Of a stretch of 64,000 nucleotides of DNA, positions 1 through 7,201 are shown piece by piece; position 1 is the stretch's first letter, and each line of letters starts with the position of its first letter. The stretch lies in assembly GCA_050110875.1 (NCBI GenBank), contig CP188828.1, positions 1-64,000 of the forward strand. The letters run 5' to 3'. The notes beneath the pieces are model-generated. The model had not been told where the DNA came from and did no database searches. It worked only from the letters and a program-made list of their open reading frames with translations. The DNA is from Methyloligella sp050110875. Lineage in GTDB: Bacteria; Pseudomonadota; Alphaproteobacteria; Rhizobiales; Methyloligellaceae. A program made the position numbers and the translations under genes.

Positions 1-86
1 CCCAATTCGTCAATCTGCCGCCGAACCTCCTTAACAAGCTCGTCCCGGCCGGGGGTTTCAACAAAACTCTCAAGATCCGTGCTCAT
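1..86 (-). CDS. 5' end of an unidentified protein (partial)
   Basis: Only the first 28 codons are inside the window and the rest lies beyond base 1. The frame opens with ATG at 86-84 and runs without a stop to the window edge. The translation begins MSTDLESFVETP and ends with the charged helical stretch KEVRRQIDEL. The gene points away from the FadR-type regulator at 438 and shares its upstream region. An N-terminus of this sort precedes the first conserved block in some glutamine synthetase family proteins, and a glutamine-synthetase-like gene lies 2 kb away. That family guess rests on very few residues. Confidence 0.5.
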   Translation of the reverse strand, partial: MSTDLESFVETPGRDELVKEVRRQIDEL

Positions 87-437
87 AAGGCCATTCCATT
101 CCCATATCCAAACTGGGGCTAACCTCTCCCAGGGCAGGCCCTTTGGCAAGTCCAATCACAGACCAATTTTTAGTCTTTTGCCTAATTATCGGGCGGCAGT
201 TAGGGTGGGTAAAATCTAGGCATACGTTCTTTTGCTGCGACATCTTTTCCGATTTATGCCGAAAATATATGCAAAAACAAATAGTTATACAGGTGACGAA
301 ATTTCGTGCCAGACGAGAATTCTGCCGATTGATGGTTCCGAACAAGAAAGGGATTGGTTCATAGGATTGTGTTTTGATGCCGAAAGCCGTATAACAATGC
401 GTACCAATTGGATACCAATTCAGGCAGGTGAGCCGAT
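87..437. other. Divergent intergenic region upstream of the FadR-type regulator
   Basis: This 351-base region lies between two divergently transcribed genes. It is AT-richer than its surroundings and should hold promoters for both. The one clear regulatory motif is the inverted repeat at 406-420, listed separately. Small open frames here have no recognisable protein features and are not called. Confidence 0.5.
406..420. promoter_or_regulatory. Candidate operator, AATTGG-ATA-CCAATT
   Basis: A perfect 6+3+6 inverted repeat ends 17 bases before the start codon of the FadR-type regulator. The TTGG-N3-CCAA core resembles operators bound by FadR/FCD-subfamily GntR proteins. The position would suit autoregulation, and possibly control of the divergent gene as well. 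The repeat is seen directly; the binding protein is inferred. Confidence 0.5.
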
Positions 438-1259
438 ATGAGCGCTGCGACCCCACCGATTTCCGCCATGCGGGCGGATATGAGCGCGGATGCATTCGCG
501 CCGGAACGAGAGGCAGAGCTTTCCCCAGGGGAGAGCCTGCAGGACGACTCTATCTTCGACGCCGGCAGTGCCGGTGCGAAACGGTCCGGGCAGAACGCCT
601 CGTCCATTACCGATCAGCTGAAAAACGCAATCGAGGCAGGGGTTTACAAGAAGGGCTCACAGCTCCCGCCCGAGCGGGATCTGGCCGAGAGTTTCGGTGC
701 TGCCCGCAGCACGGTGCGGCGCGCTTTGGAGCGGCTGGAGCGGGCCGGCTTCATCTCGCGGAAGGTCGGCAGCGGCACCTTCGTCAATTGGTCGGCAGGG
801 CTCGATGCGCTGGAGGACATCTCCGATTCGGTCAGCCCCTTGCAGCTCGTCGAGATGCGTTTCGCCATCGAACCCCATATGGCGGAGCTGGCGGTTCAGC
901 ATGCGACGCGTCAGGAGCTAAAGGCGATGGAGGGGCTATTGGACCGGCTCGAGGAGCTGGAGCATGACAAGGATGCCTTCTCCAAATGGGATGCGGAGTT
1001 TCACCTGTCACTCGCCGAGGCTTCGCGCAATCCGCTGATCGTCTTTATCTACAAGCAGATCAACGAGGTACGGCTGCATGCTCAGTGGGATGCGCAGAAG
1101 GAGAAGACCCTGCATGCGGAGCGGATCGCGACCTATAACCGGCAACACCGGGAGATCTTCGATGCGCTGTGCGAGCGCGATGCGGAAGCCGCCAAGCGGA
1201 TGATCCGCGAGCATCTGACCTTGGCCCGCAACGACCTGATCCACAATCAGAGCGACTGA
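438..1259 (+). CDS. GntR family transcriptional regulator, FadR/FCD subfamily
   Basis: A cytoplasmic ligand-responsive DNA-binding protein of 273 residues. The winged helix at roughly residues 55-120 carries the typical GntR pattern (QLPPERDLAESFGAARSTVRRAL, shown here as QLPPERDLAE then RSTVRRALERLE). A C-terminal all-helical FCD domain spans about 140-265 with metal-ligand-like His residues (FHLSLAEAS and HREIFDAL). The N-terminal 50 residues are poorly conserved, so a later ATG is possible; the chosen ATG has the purine-rich AGGTGAG just upstream. The effector is unknown. Nearby glutamine-synthetase-like and beta-helix genes suggest amine, amino acid or sugar-acid catabolism, but this is only context. 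Confidence 0.85.
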   Translation: MSAATPPISAMRADMSADAFAPEREAELSPGESLQDDSIFDAGSAGAKRSGQNASSITDQLKNAIEAGVYKKGSQLPPERDLAESFGAARSTVRRALERLERAGFISRKVGSGTFVNWSAGLDALEDISDSVSPLQLVEMRFAIEPHMAELAVQHATRQELKAMEGLLDRLEELEHDKDAFSKWDAEFHLSLAEASRNPLIVFIYKQINEVRLHAQWDAQKEKTLHAERIATYNRQHREIFDALCERDAEAAKRMIREHLTLARNDLIHNQSD

Positions 1260-1271
1260 GCGCAGAGACGC

Positions 1272-2297
1272 TTATTTCGCGCTCCGGTTCTTGCCGAAGC
1301 GCATATCGAGACCATTGCTGCAGTCGCTTTGAAAAATCACGCTCTGAACCGGCTCGGCATATGAGTTGAGCCCGCCGGAATCCGCCACCTTCTTGTCGAT
1401 GAAGCGGTTGTAGCAGACCTCCGTGGACCGAATGTTCGGCGCCCGTTTGATGCGGATCGGGCTGGAGCCTTCGAATACGTTATGGGTGATCCGCACCTTG
1501 ATGATGCGGCCCTTCCAACCATTGATGCTGATGCCGCCGCCGACATTGTCGACGAATTTCGAGCGCTCGATCTCGACGTCCCGCACGGCCTCATGGTCTT
1601 TGTTGGGTTCGATATCGATGCCGGCGCTGGGCGCGGTTCCTCGTGTGTCCCGGAATTCCGACCGGGTGACCAGGATCCGGCTGCCGCTTATGATGGAGAG
1701 TCCTTGGCGGCGGTTGCGGAGCGCTTTGACGCCGCAAAAAGCGACATCGTCGGATTCTCTAAGATAGAACCCATCGCCCCACATCTCGGCTGCCGTCACG
1801 CCTGCGATGGTCACGCGCCGCGCTTTGGGGCCGATCTCGATTCCCATGCCGCGTTCGCCTTGCTTGCCCTTGTGGCTTCTGCGATCGCCCAGAATCGTGC
1901 CGCCGACGATATTGACGTCCGATGCGTTTTCGACGGTCAGGGCGGCGTAGCTCTTGGCGTCGTTGGGAATGACCTTCAGAACCGCGCGATCGGCCAGCTT
2001 CAGGGTCATCTTGCTCTTGAGGGCGAGCCTGGTCTTGCCCACGGCGCGCACCATATAGGTGCCGTTCGGCACGTGAACCGTTCCACCGCTGCCGGCCACG
2101 GTGTCGATGGCCTTTTGGATGGCTCTCGTATCGTCGGCCCGTCCGTCGCCCTTGGCGCCCGTATCCCGCACATTCACGACCTTCTTGGACGGCGTCGCGA
2201 TCGCACAGGCATCGGTGGCCGCAGCGTGTGCCGGGACCGCGGCGAAGGGGGCCGCGACAAAAGCGAAAAGCGCGAGTAGGGGGCCGAAGCTCTGCAT
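1272..2297 (-). CDS. Secreted right-handed beta-helix protein (pectate-lyase-3 / GH28-like)
   Basis: A 341-residue exported protein. Residues 1-26 form a signal peptide ending in AHA-A. Next comes VNVRDTGAKGDGRADDTRAI, the opening motif of pectate-lyase-3/GH28 beta-helix enzymes. Residues 75-300 alternate short strands with Asn/Gly turns (for example VENASDVNIVGG, RILVTRSEFRDT, VEIERSKFVDN), as expected for stacked parallel beta-helix coils. I do not see the full set of GH28 catalytic aspartates, so substrate and activity are open; lyase, epimerase or binding roles are all possible. It ends 12 bases from the convergent regulator gene. Confidence 0.75.
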   Translation of the reverse strand: MQSFGPLLALFAFVAAPFAAVPAHAAATDACAIATPSKKVVNVRDTGAKGDGRADDTRAIQKAIDTVAGSGGTVHVPNGTYMVRAVGKTRLALKSKMTLKLADRAVLKVIPNDAKSYAALTVENASDVNIVGGTILGDRRSHKGKQGERGMGIEIGPKARRVTIAGVTAAEMWGDGFYLRESDDVAFCGVKALRNRRQGLSIISGSRILVTRSEFRDTRGTAPSAGIDIEPNKDHEAVRDVEIERSKFVDNVGGGISINGWKGRIIKVRITHNVFEGSSPIRIKRAPNIRSTEVCYNRFIDKKVADSGGLNSYAEPVQSVIFQSDCSNGLDMRFGKNRSAK

Positions 2298-2346
2298 TGG
2301 GGATCCGGTAATTGGGGCATCGGAAAGCGCCCCAACTTATACCGGA

Positions 2347-3669
2347 TCAGCTGGTTTCCAGATAGCGGGCACGTTCGAAGCCGGAGACATGGGCGTGGAA
2401 AGCTGCGGCTTCGGCGGCGCAGCGTGCCGCGTAATGCTTCACGAAGGCCTCGCCGAACAGTGCCTTCGCCGCGTCGGATTGGGCGAAGCGTTGGGCGGCC
2501 GCCTCGAGCGACAGGGGGAGGGCGCGCTCTTCGGGGACCTCCACCAGCCGGCCGTTGCCGGTAACCGGCTCGCCGGGATCGGCCTTGTTCTCAATGCCCC
2601 AGAGGCCCGCGCCCAGCATCATGGCGGCGGCGATATGTGGCGCGATATCCGCCCCCGGAAGCCGAAACTCGAAGCGGGTCTCTTCCGGGGTGTGCGTGAT
2701 CACCCGGACGCCGCAGGTGTAGTTGCCGATGCCCCAATTGGCGGCGCGGGGGGCCCAGTTGCCGGGCCGCAAACGGCGAAAGGCGTTCACGGTGGGCGCG
2801 AACATGCTCATGAGCTCCGGGGTGAGGGCGACGATGCCGCCGAGAAAGGCGCGGCCTAGCTCACTTAAGCCGTGAGGGCCGTCGGGATCGGCAAGGGCCG
2901 GCTCGCCGGATTTGTTCTTCAGGGACAGGATCACATGGCCGCACTGACCCGGGAATCCGTCGTCCAGCTGGGAGACGAAGCTCGCCGTCAGGCCCTGCTG
3001 GCGCGCGAGCGCCTTGGTGAAGTCTTTGAACAGGGCGGCATCGTCGGCCGCCTTCACCAGCGGGTCGGTGCCCAGCGTATATTCGACGCAGCCGGGCCCG
3101 AGCTCCATGCAGTGGTGGTCGAGGCCGATCCCCGCGGCGCGAAGCTGATCTTGCACGTGCTTGAGAAAATCGGCATCTGCGGCGGGCGCCACGGCCGACC
3201 AGCAGCGGTTATGGAGCATGGCGGCCTCGACATCGCGCCAGCCCTTGGCGCGCAAGCTCTCGCCGTCCTCCTCCAGGTAGATCACCTCGAACTCGAAGCC
3301 GCCGAACGGCTCCAGCTCCATCTCGCCGGCTTTCTCGACCAAGCGCTTCAGGACGGCGCGGGGCGAGATGGCGGCGCTGGCGCCGCTGTAATCGCCGATG
3401 GCGAGGCAGGCGTCGGCCTCGAAGGGATAGGGCCGAATGCTGTCGGGGTCGACGGTCACGGCCTCGTCGACGAAGCCCTTATCCTCGAAACAGGTCTCGT
3501 CGGGCATCCAATAGGGCAGGCAATCGATGAAGTGCCAGCCGTTTTTCAGGACCGTCTCGAAGGCCTCCATGTCGAGCCGCTTCTCGCGGAAGGTGAGAAA
3601 ATCGAAGATGCCGAGATGGACGTATTTGCAGTCGTCGAGAAGGGCTGAAGAAGCTTTTGAGGCGGTCAC
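2347..3669 (-). CDS. Glutamine synthetase family protein (gamma-glutamyl-amine ligase-like)
   Basis: A 440-residue protein with the catalytic fold of ATP-dependent glutamine synthetases. Visible blocks are GGFEFEVIYLE near 145 (equivalent to the metal-binding E.E strand), LDHHCMELGPGCVEY near 200, GQCGHVILSL near 265 (the NGSGMHxHxSL block, here altered), and a C-terminal RLPGADIAPHIAAAMML helix. The divergent second and third blocks argue against housekeeping GlnA and fit the gamma-glutamylpolyamine / gamma-glutamylamide synthetase branch. The GTG start is supported by GGAG eight bases upstream. The nearby FadR-type regulator could control it. Substrate not determinable from sequence. Confidence 0.8.
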   Translation of the reverse strand: MTASKASSALLDDCKYVHLGIFDFLTFREKRLDMEAFETVLKNGWHFIDCLPYWMPDETCFEDKGFVDEAVTVDPDSIRPYPFEADACLAIGDYSGASAAISPRAVLKRLVEKAGEMELEPFGGFEFEVIYLEEDGESLRAKGWRDVEAAMLHNRCWSAVAPAADADFLKHVQDQLRAAGIGLDHHCMELGPGCVEYTLGTDPLVKAADDAALFKDFTKALARQQGLTASFVSQLDDGFPGQCGHVILSLKNKSGEPALADPDGPHGLSELGRAFLGGIVALTPELMSMFAPTVNAFRRLRPGNWAPRAANWGIGNYTCGVRVITHTPEETRFEFRLPGADIAPHIAAAMMLGAGLWGIENKADPGEPVTGNGRLVEVPEERALPLSLEAAAQRFAQSDAAKALFGEAFVKHYAARCAAEAAAFHAHVSGFERARYLETS

Positions 3670-3799
3670 GAGATTACTCCGGGAATTGAGTGCACGAACA
3701 CTCCGGAAAGAGGTGTGACCGACACTATGCGGAATGCGCGCCCCGTCTCACAAGCGACGGGCGCGCGCAACCACTGAATGGTCTCGCTCAGAAGTTCGC

Positions 3800-4315
3800 C
3801 TATAGCTTTTGGCCGGCCTCATAGAGGAACCAGACCCGCCGCTCGGCCTCGTCGATATAGGGCTCCAGGATGCTGACGGTCGCCACGTCGCCGAGCTCGT
3901 CGCACAGGCCGTGGGCTTCGCGCATGCGCGCGGCGAGCTGCAAATTGTCCTCGCGCAGCTCGGCGAGCATGTCCTCGGGTGTCACGAACTGAGCGTCGTT
4001 ATCCTCGATGCGCTGGAGCCGGCTCACCTCGCCGATGGAGTGCAGCGTGATGCCGCCAAGCTTGCGGACACGCTCGGCCAGCGGATCGGTGGTGGCGAAG
4101 ATCTGGTCCGCATGCTCATCGAGCAGCAGGTGATAGTCGCGGAAATGGGGGCCCGACATGTGCCAATGGTAATTCTTGGTCTTCATGTAGAGAGCGAACA
4201 TATCGGCCAGCAGAGCATTGAGCGCGCCCTGAATATCCTTGATCTCGTTCGAGCCGAAATTGGAGCGGGTCTGCAGGGGAGCCGTGCGGCGCTTGGATGC
4301 GTCTTCGGTGCTCAT
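3800..4315 (-). CDS. dps: Dps family ferritin-like DNA-protection protein
   Basis: A 171-residue dodecameric mini-ferritin that oxidises and stores iron using peroxide and can coat DNA in stationary phase. The inter-subunit ferroxidase ligands can be read off: His50, His62 and Asp66 (YHWHMSG and YHLLLDEH), then Asp77 and Glu81 (DPLAER), spaced as in E. coli Dps. A basic N-terminal tail (residues 1-20, with KRR) fits DNA contact. Length is normal for the family. It stands alone, with its own 185-base upstream region. Control by OxyR or an iron regulator would be usual, but I see no clear site. Confidence 0.92.
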   Translation of the reverse strand: MSTEDASKRRTAPLQTRSNFGSNEIKDIQGALNALLADMFALYMKTKNYHWHMSGPHFRDYHLLLDEHADQIFATTDPLAERVRKLGGITLHSIGEVSRLQRIEDNDAQFVTPEDMLAELREDNLQLAARMREAHGLCDELGDVATVSILEPYIDEAERRVWFLYEAGQKL

Positions 4316-4500
4316 GGCGTCTCCTTATGAGATGGGGTGGCAATCGATCAAACGGTGTACTCAGAGATGACCTGAACAGATGGAAATATAGTTACAGGCA
4401 GGTGTGTTCGCCACGCGCGAAAGACAAGCCGCGATGCCGCAGGCGGGCTTGTGCGCAGAGCAGAAATAGTCAGGAAAATGGAACGGTCGGAAATGGGACG

Positions 4501-5157
4501 CTAGAACTCGACGTCCAGCTCCTCGAGCTCGTCGGGCTCTTGTTTGGCGGCATCGATCCATTCCGCCATCAGCGGCCAGTTGAGGATCGTCGCGCAGTAG
4601 CTCGCGCTGGCCGGATCCAGCTTCACGTCATAGGTCTGGAAGCGGGTGCAGACCGGCGCATACATGGCGTCGGCGAGATTCGGCGTCTCGCCGAACAGGA
4701 AGGGGCCGCCGTAGGTCTGGAGACATTCCTGCCAGATGGTGAGAACCCGGTCGATATCGGTCTTCACGCCCGTCCAGGTGCCGAAGGCGGGGAGGCGGGC
4801 TTTCAGATTCATCGGCAAGGCCGAGCGCAGGTTTTGAAAGCCCGAATGCATCTCGCCGGAGATGGCACGGCAATGAGACCGCGCGGCGATATCCTCGGGC
4901 AGAAGATCGGAATCGGGAAAGCGCTCCGCCAGATATTCGGCGATGGCCAGCGTATCCCAGACGCGCACCCGCTCATGGGTCAGGCAAGGGACAAGGAAGG
5001 AGGGCGAAAGCAGAAGCAGCTCGGCTCTTGTGGACGGATCGTCGGAGGGAAGCTGCTCTTCCTCGAAATTCAGCCCCGCCATTTTGCAGAGCAGCCAGCC
5101 GCGCAACGACCAGGAGGAATAGTTCTTGCTGCTTATCGTGAGGACAGCCTCGGTCAT
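4501..5157 (-). CDS. Glutathione S-transferase family protein
   Basis: A 218-residue cytoplasmic protein with an N-terminal thioredoxin-like domain (about 1-80) and a C-terminal all-helical domain (about 90-205). The opening SSKNYSSWSLRGWLL holds the catalytic Ser/Tyr region typical of a bacterial YfcF-like GST group. The cis-Pro region SFLVPCL and the glutathione-binding VWDTLAIAEYLAERFP follow. It is divergently transcribed from the PHB depolymerase, and the inverted repeat at 5204-5221 lies between the two. The conjugated substrate is unknown. Confidence 0.85.
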   Translation of the reverse strand: MTEAVLTISSKNYSSWSLRGWLLCKMAGLNFEEEQLPSDDPSTRAELLLLSPSFLVPCLTHERVRVWDTLAIAEYLAERFPDSDLLPEDIAARSHCRAISGEMHSGFQNLRSALPMNLKARLPAFGTWTGVKTDIDRVLTIWQECLQTYGGPFLFGETPNLADAMYAPVCTRFQTYDVKLDPASASYCATILNWPLMAEWIDAAKQEPDELEELDVEF

Positions 5158-5203
5158 TTTCGCCGGTTCCTTCGCTGGAGCTTATTCACATAAGGGCGGC
5201 TTC

Positions 5204-5221
5204 TTGACACGCATGTGTCAA
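5204..5221. promoter_or_regulatory. Inverted repeat TTGACAC-GCAT-GTGTCAA
   Basis: Seven-base arms flank a four-base centre in the divergent promoter region of the GST and PHB depolymerase genes. The left arm also reads as a -35-like TTGACA. It resembles the site of a dimeric regulator. The arms do not match the FNR consensus TTGAT-N4-ATCAA exactly, so no regulator is named. Confidence 0.4.
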
Positions 5222-5326
5222 AAAAGTGCTCGCTGCCATGAGCAGGATGCACTAGCGTTTGCCAGCTGCGCAATGGCTGCCGCCTCGAATCATACCGGGT
5301 GCGGCGACCTGTCTGATAAGGGACGT

Positions 5327-6541
5327 ATGCTGTATCACGCTTACCAAGCTCAGACTCAGCTCTTCGAACCTGCCAAGGCACTGGCCCGTACGTCGCTCGC
5401 TTGGATGGATTCCTGGCGGCAGGCGGCGCCGTTTCCCTGGTTCGATGCGTTTGCCGCAGGCTTCGAGATGATCGCCCGCGCGGAGCTGACCCATCACCGG
5501 CCGGATTACGGGATCGATCGCGTTGTGGTCGGCAATCGCGAGGCGAAGGTCACCGAGGAGGCAGCGCTCACGCTGCCTTTCGGCACGCTGCTCCATTTCA
5601 AGAAGGATATCGAGGCGAAGCAGCCGAAGGTGCTGATCGTGGCTCCGCTTTCGGGCCATTTCGCCACCCTGTTGCGCAACACCGTGCGCACCATGCTGCC
5701 GGAAAACGACGTCTATATCACCGATTGGCACAATGCCCGGGATGTGAGCCTTGAAGCGGGACGCTTCGGCTTCGACGATTTCGTGGATTATCTGATCCGC
5801 TTCATGGAAGAGATGGGGCCCGGCTCCCATCTCGTCTCAGTCTGCCAGCCATGCGTTCAGGCGCTGGTCGCCGTGGCGGTCATGGCGAAGGAAAACAATA
5901 AGGCTTGCCCGCGCAGCATGACGCTGATGGCCGGTCCGGTGGACACGCGGATCAATCCCACCAAGGTGAACGAGCTGGCGACGGACAATCCGATCGAGTG
6001 GTTCGAGCGCAATTTGATCGCGACCGTGCCGGGCGATTACGAAGGGGCGGGGCGACGGGTCTATCCGGGCTTCATGCAGCTGACCGCCTTCATGTCCATG
6101 AACATGGAGCGGCATATCAAGACCCATCGCGACCTCTACGGCCATCTCGCCAAAGGCGAGTCGGCGGAGGCCGAGCGGATCAAGACCTTCTACGATGAGT
6201 ATTTCGCCGTGATGGATATGCCGGCGGAGTTCTACCTGGAAACGGTCCAGTGGGTGTTTCAGGAGGCCCGGCTGCCGAAAGGCGCGCTGACCTTCAAGGG
6301 CGAGCCTATCGATCTGGGGGCGATTCGGAAAACGGCGCTTTTGACCGTCGAGGGGGAGCGCGACGATATCTGCGCCCTAGGGCAAACTGCCGCGGCACAC
6401 GATCTCTGCACCGGGCTGCGGCCTCATAAGAAGATGCATTACATGCAGGCCGGCGTGGGCCATTACGGCGTATTTAGCGGAAGACGCTGGGAAAATCAGG
6501 TCTATCCGACCGTGCGAAATATGATCCTGGCCAACCATTAG
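5327..6541 (+). CDS. phaZ: Intracellular polyhydroxyalkanoate (PHB) depolymerase
   Basis: A 404-residue alpha/beta-hydrolase that mobilises stored polyhydroxybutyrate granules to hydroxybutyrate units. It has the lipase-box-like SVCQPCVQ at about residue 171, where Cys173 replaces the usual Ser. This is the hallmark of the PhaZ1-type intracellular depolymerases. The family's catalytic Asp and His are expected near the C-terminus; GVGHYGVFSGRRW supplies the His. There is no signal peptide. The frame is open further upstream, but homology-like sequence begins at MLYHAYQ and AAGGGA precedes that ATG, so the start is set at 5327. Presence implies the organism makes PHB. Confidence 0.92.
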   Translation: MLYHAYQAQTQLFEPAKALARTSLAWMDSWRQAAPFPWFDAFAAGFEMIARAELTHHRPDYGIDRVVVGNREAKVTEEAALTLPFGTLLHFKKDIEAKQPKVLIVAPLSGHFATLLRNTVRTMLPENDVYITDWHNARDVSLEAGRFGFDDFVDYLIRFMEEMGPGSHLVSVCQPCVQALVAVAVMAKENNKACPRSMTLMAGPVDTRINPTKVNELATDNPIEWFERNLIATVPGDYEGAGRRVYPGFMQLTAFMSMNMERHIKTHRDLYGHLAKGESAEAERIKTFYDEYFAVMDMPAEFYLETVQWVFQEARLPKGALTFKGEPIDLGAIRKTALLTVEGERDDICALGQTAAAHDLCTGLRPHKKMHYMQAGVGHYGVFSGRRWENQVYPTVRNMILANH

Positions 6542-6740
6542 GCGAGGCGCTGGCTCAATAGTGCACAAAATCAACGGGCTGGTAACTTCTTCGGTTTAAT
6601 GTCATTTTCGCGCTGCATTGAAGGAACCAATCTGTTATGCGTTGGTTTCTTGAATCACCGCTCGGGCCGAGTGTCCGGCGGACCATTGCAGGAAACGGGT
6701 CTCATGTGAGGCTCGTTGGTTAGTCCAAGGGGGAACGGAA

Positions 6741-6875
6741 ATGCGAAATCCCGTTAAAGTAATCGCGGCCCTCGCGGTTTTGGCTGCCAGCCTGACGCTT
6801 GGCGGCTGCTTCCATCATCACCAGCAGGCTGTGGTCACCGAGCCGCTGCCGCCGGCTGCTCCGCCGCTTAAGTAA
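6741..6875 (+). CDS. Small lipoprotein, 44 residues
   Basis: A very short gene preceded by an A/G-rich ribosome binding region (AAGGGGGAACGGA). The translation starts MRNPVKVIAALAVLAASLTL, followed by the lipobox LGGC. Lipidation at Cys23 would leave a 22-residue mature peptide with three His (CFHHH) and a Pro-rich tail. Entericidin-like or envelope-anchoring small lipoproteins look similar, but no family is assigned. A strong hairpin follows at 6904-6931. Confidence 0.7.
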   Translation: MRNPVKVIAALAVLAASLTLGGCFHHHQQAVVTEPLPPAAPPLK

Positions 6876-6903
6876 GCAGCGGATCAAGCAGGGTTATGAG
6901 CTT

Positions 6904-6950
6904 GGTCAGGGTGCTTAACCGCACCCTGACCCGCTCAAATTTTGGTTTAT
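6904..6950 (+). terminator. Likely terminator of the small lipoprotein gene
   Basis: Perfect 11-base arms (GGTCAGGGTGC at 6904-6914 and its complement at 6921-6931) enclose a six-base loop, followed by a moderately T-rich stretch. It starts 29 bases after the lipoprotein stop codon. Confidence 0.7.
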
Positions 6951-6978
6951 CGGCTGGCCCTGCTGAATAGGTCTTACA

Positions 6979-7019
6979 ACGGCGCGGATCCCTCACGGGG
7001 TCCGGGCCGTTTTGCTTTT
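6979..7019 (+). terminator. Second hairpin with T-rich tail
   Basis: An imperfect 14-base stem (6979-6992 with 6997-7010, two mismatches) closes on a TCAC loop and is followed by TTTTGCTTTT. This is a typical rho-independent arrangement on the plus strand, possibly a back-up for the hairpin at 6904. Confidence 0.6.
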
Positions 7020-7098
7020 CAGGGGGCATCGGATCTAGACGCATCCGAAGAGCGGCCGTGGCCGCGGCTCGCAGAAGACTGATCTTCAGGACATCGAT

Positions 7099-7137
7099 AA
7101 AACGAACGCACCGGCAGGGGCGAGCCCACCGGTGCGT
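7099..7137 (-). terminator. Terminator of the first haem receptor gene
   Basis: Read on the minus strand, nine-base arms (ACGCACCGG at 7106-7114 paired with 7129-7137) are followed by TCGTTTTATC. It lies about 65 bases past the receptor stop. A near copy sits after the second receptor at 10279-10312. Confidence 0.65.
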
Positions 7138-7201
7138 CACGCTCGACTCACATGAGCCCCAGCCGGCGTTGCCGCCAGCCAGGGCTCATATCTCTTCCCA
7201 A

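Larger units (their letters stand above)
6876..7201. other. Intergenic region with three hairpins
   Basis: This 326-base gap lies between the small lipoprotein and the end of the first haem receptor gene. It holds three hairpins, listed separately, and no credible coding sequence. Confidence 0.5.

Noticed and set aside
5204..5221. FNR box
   Set aside because: The FNR consensus is TTGAT-N4-ATCAA. The arms here are TTGACAC/GTGTCAA, with longer arms and a different spacing, so it is left as an unassigned inverted repeat.
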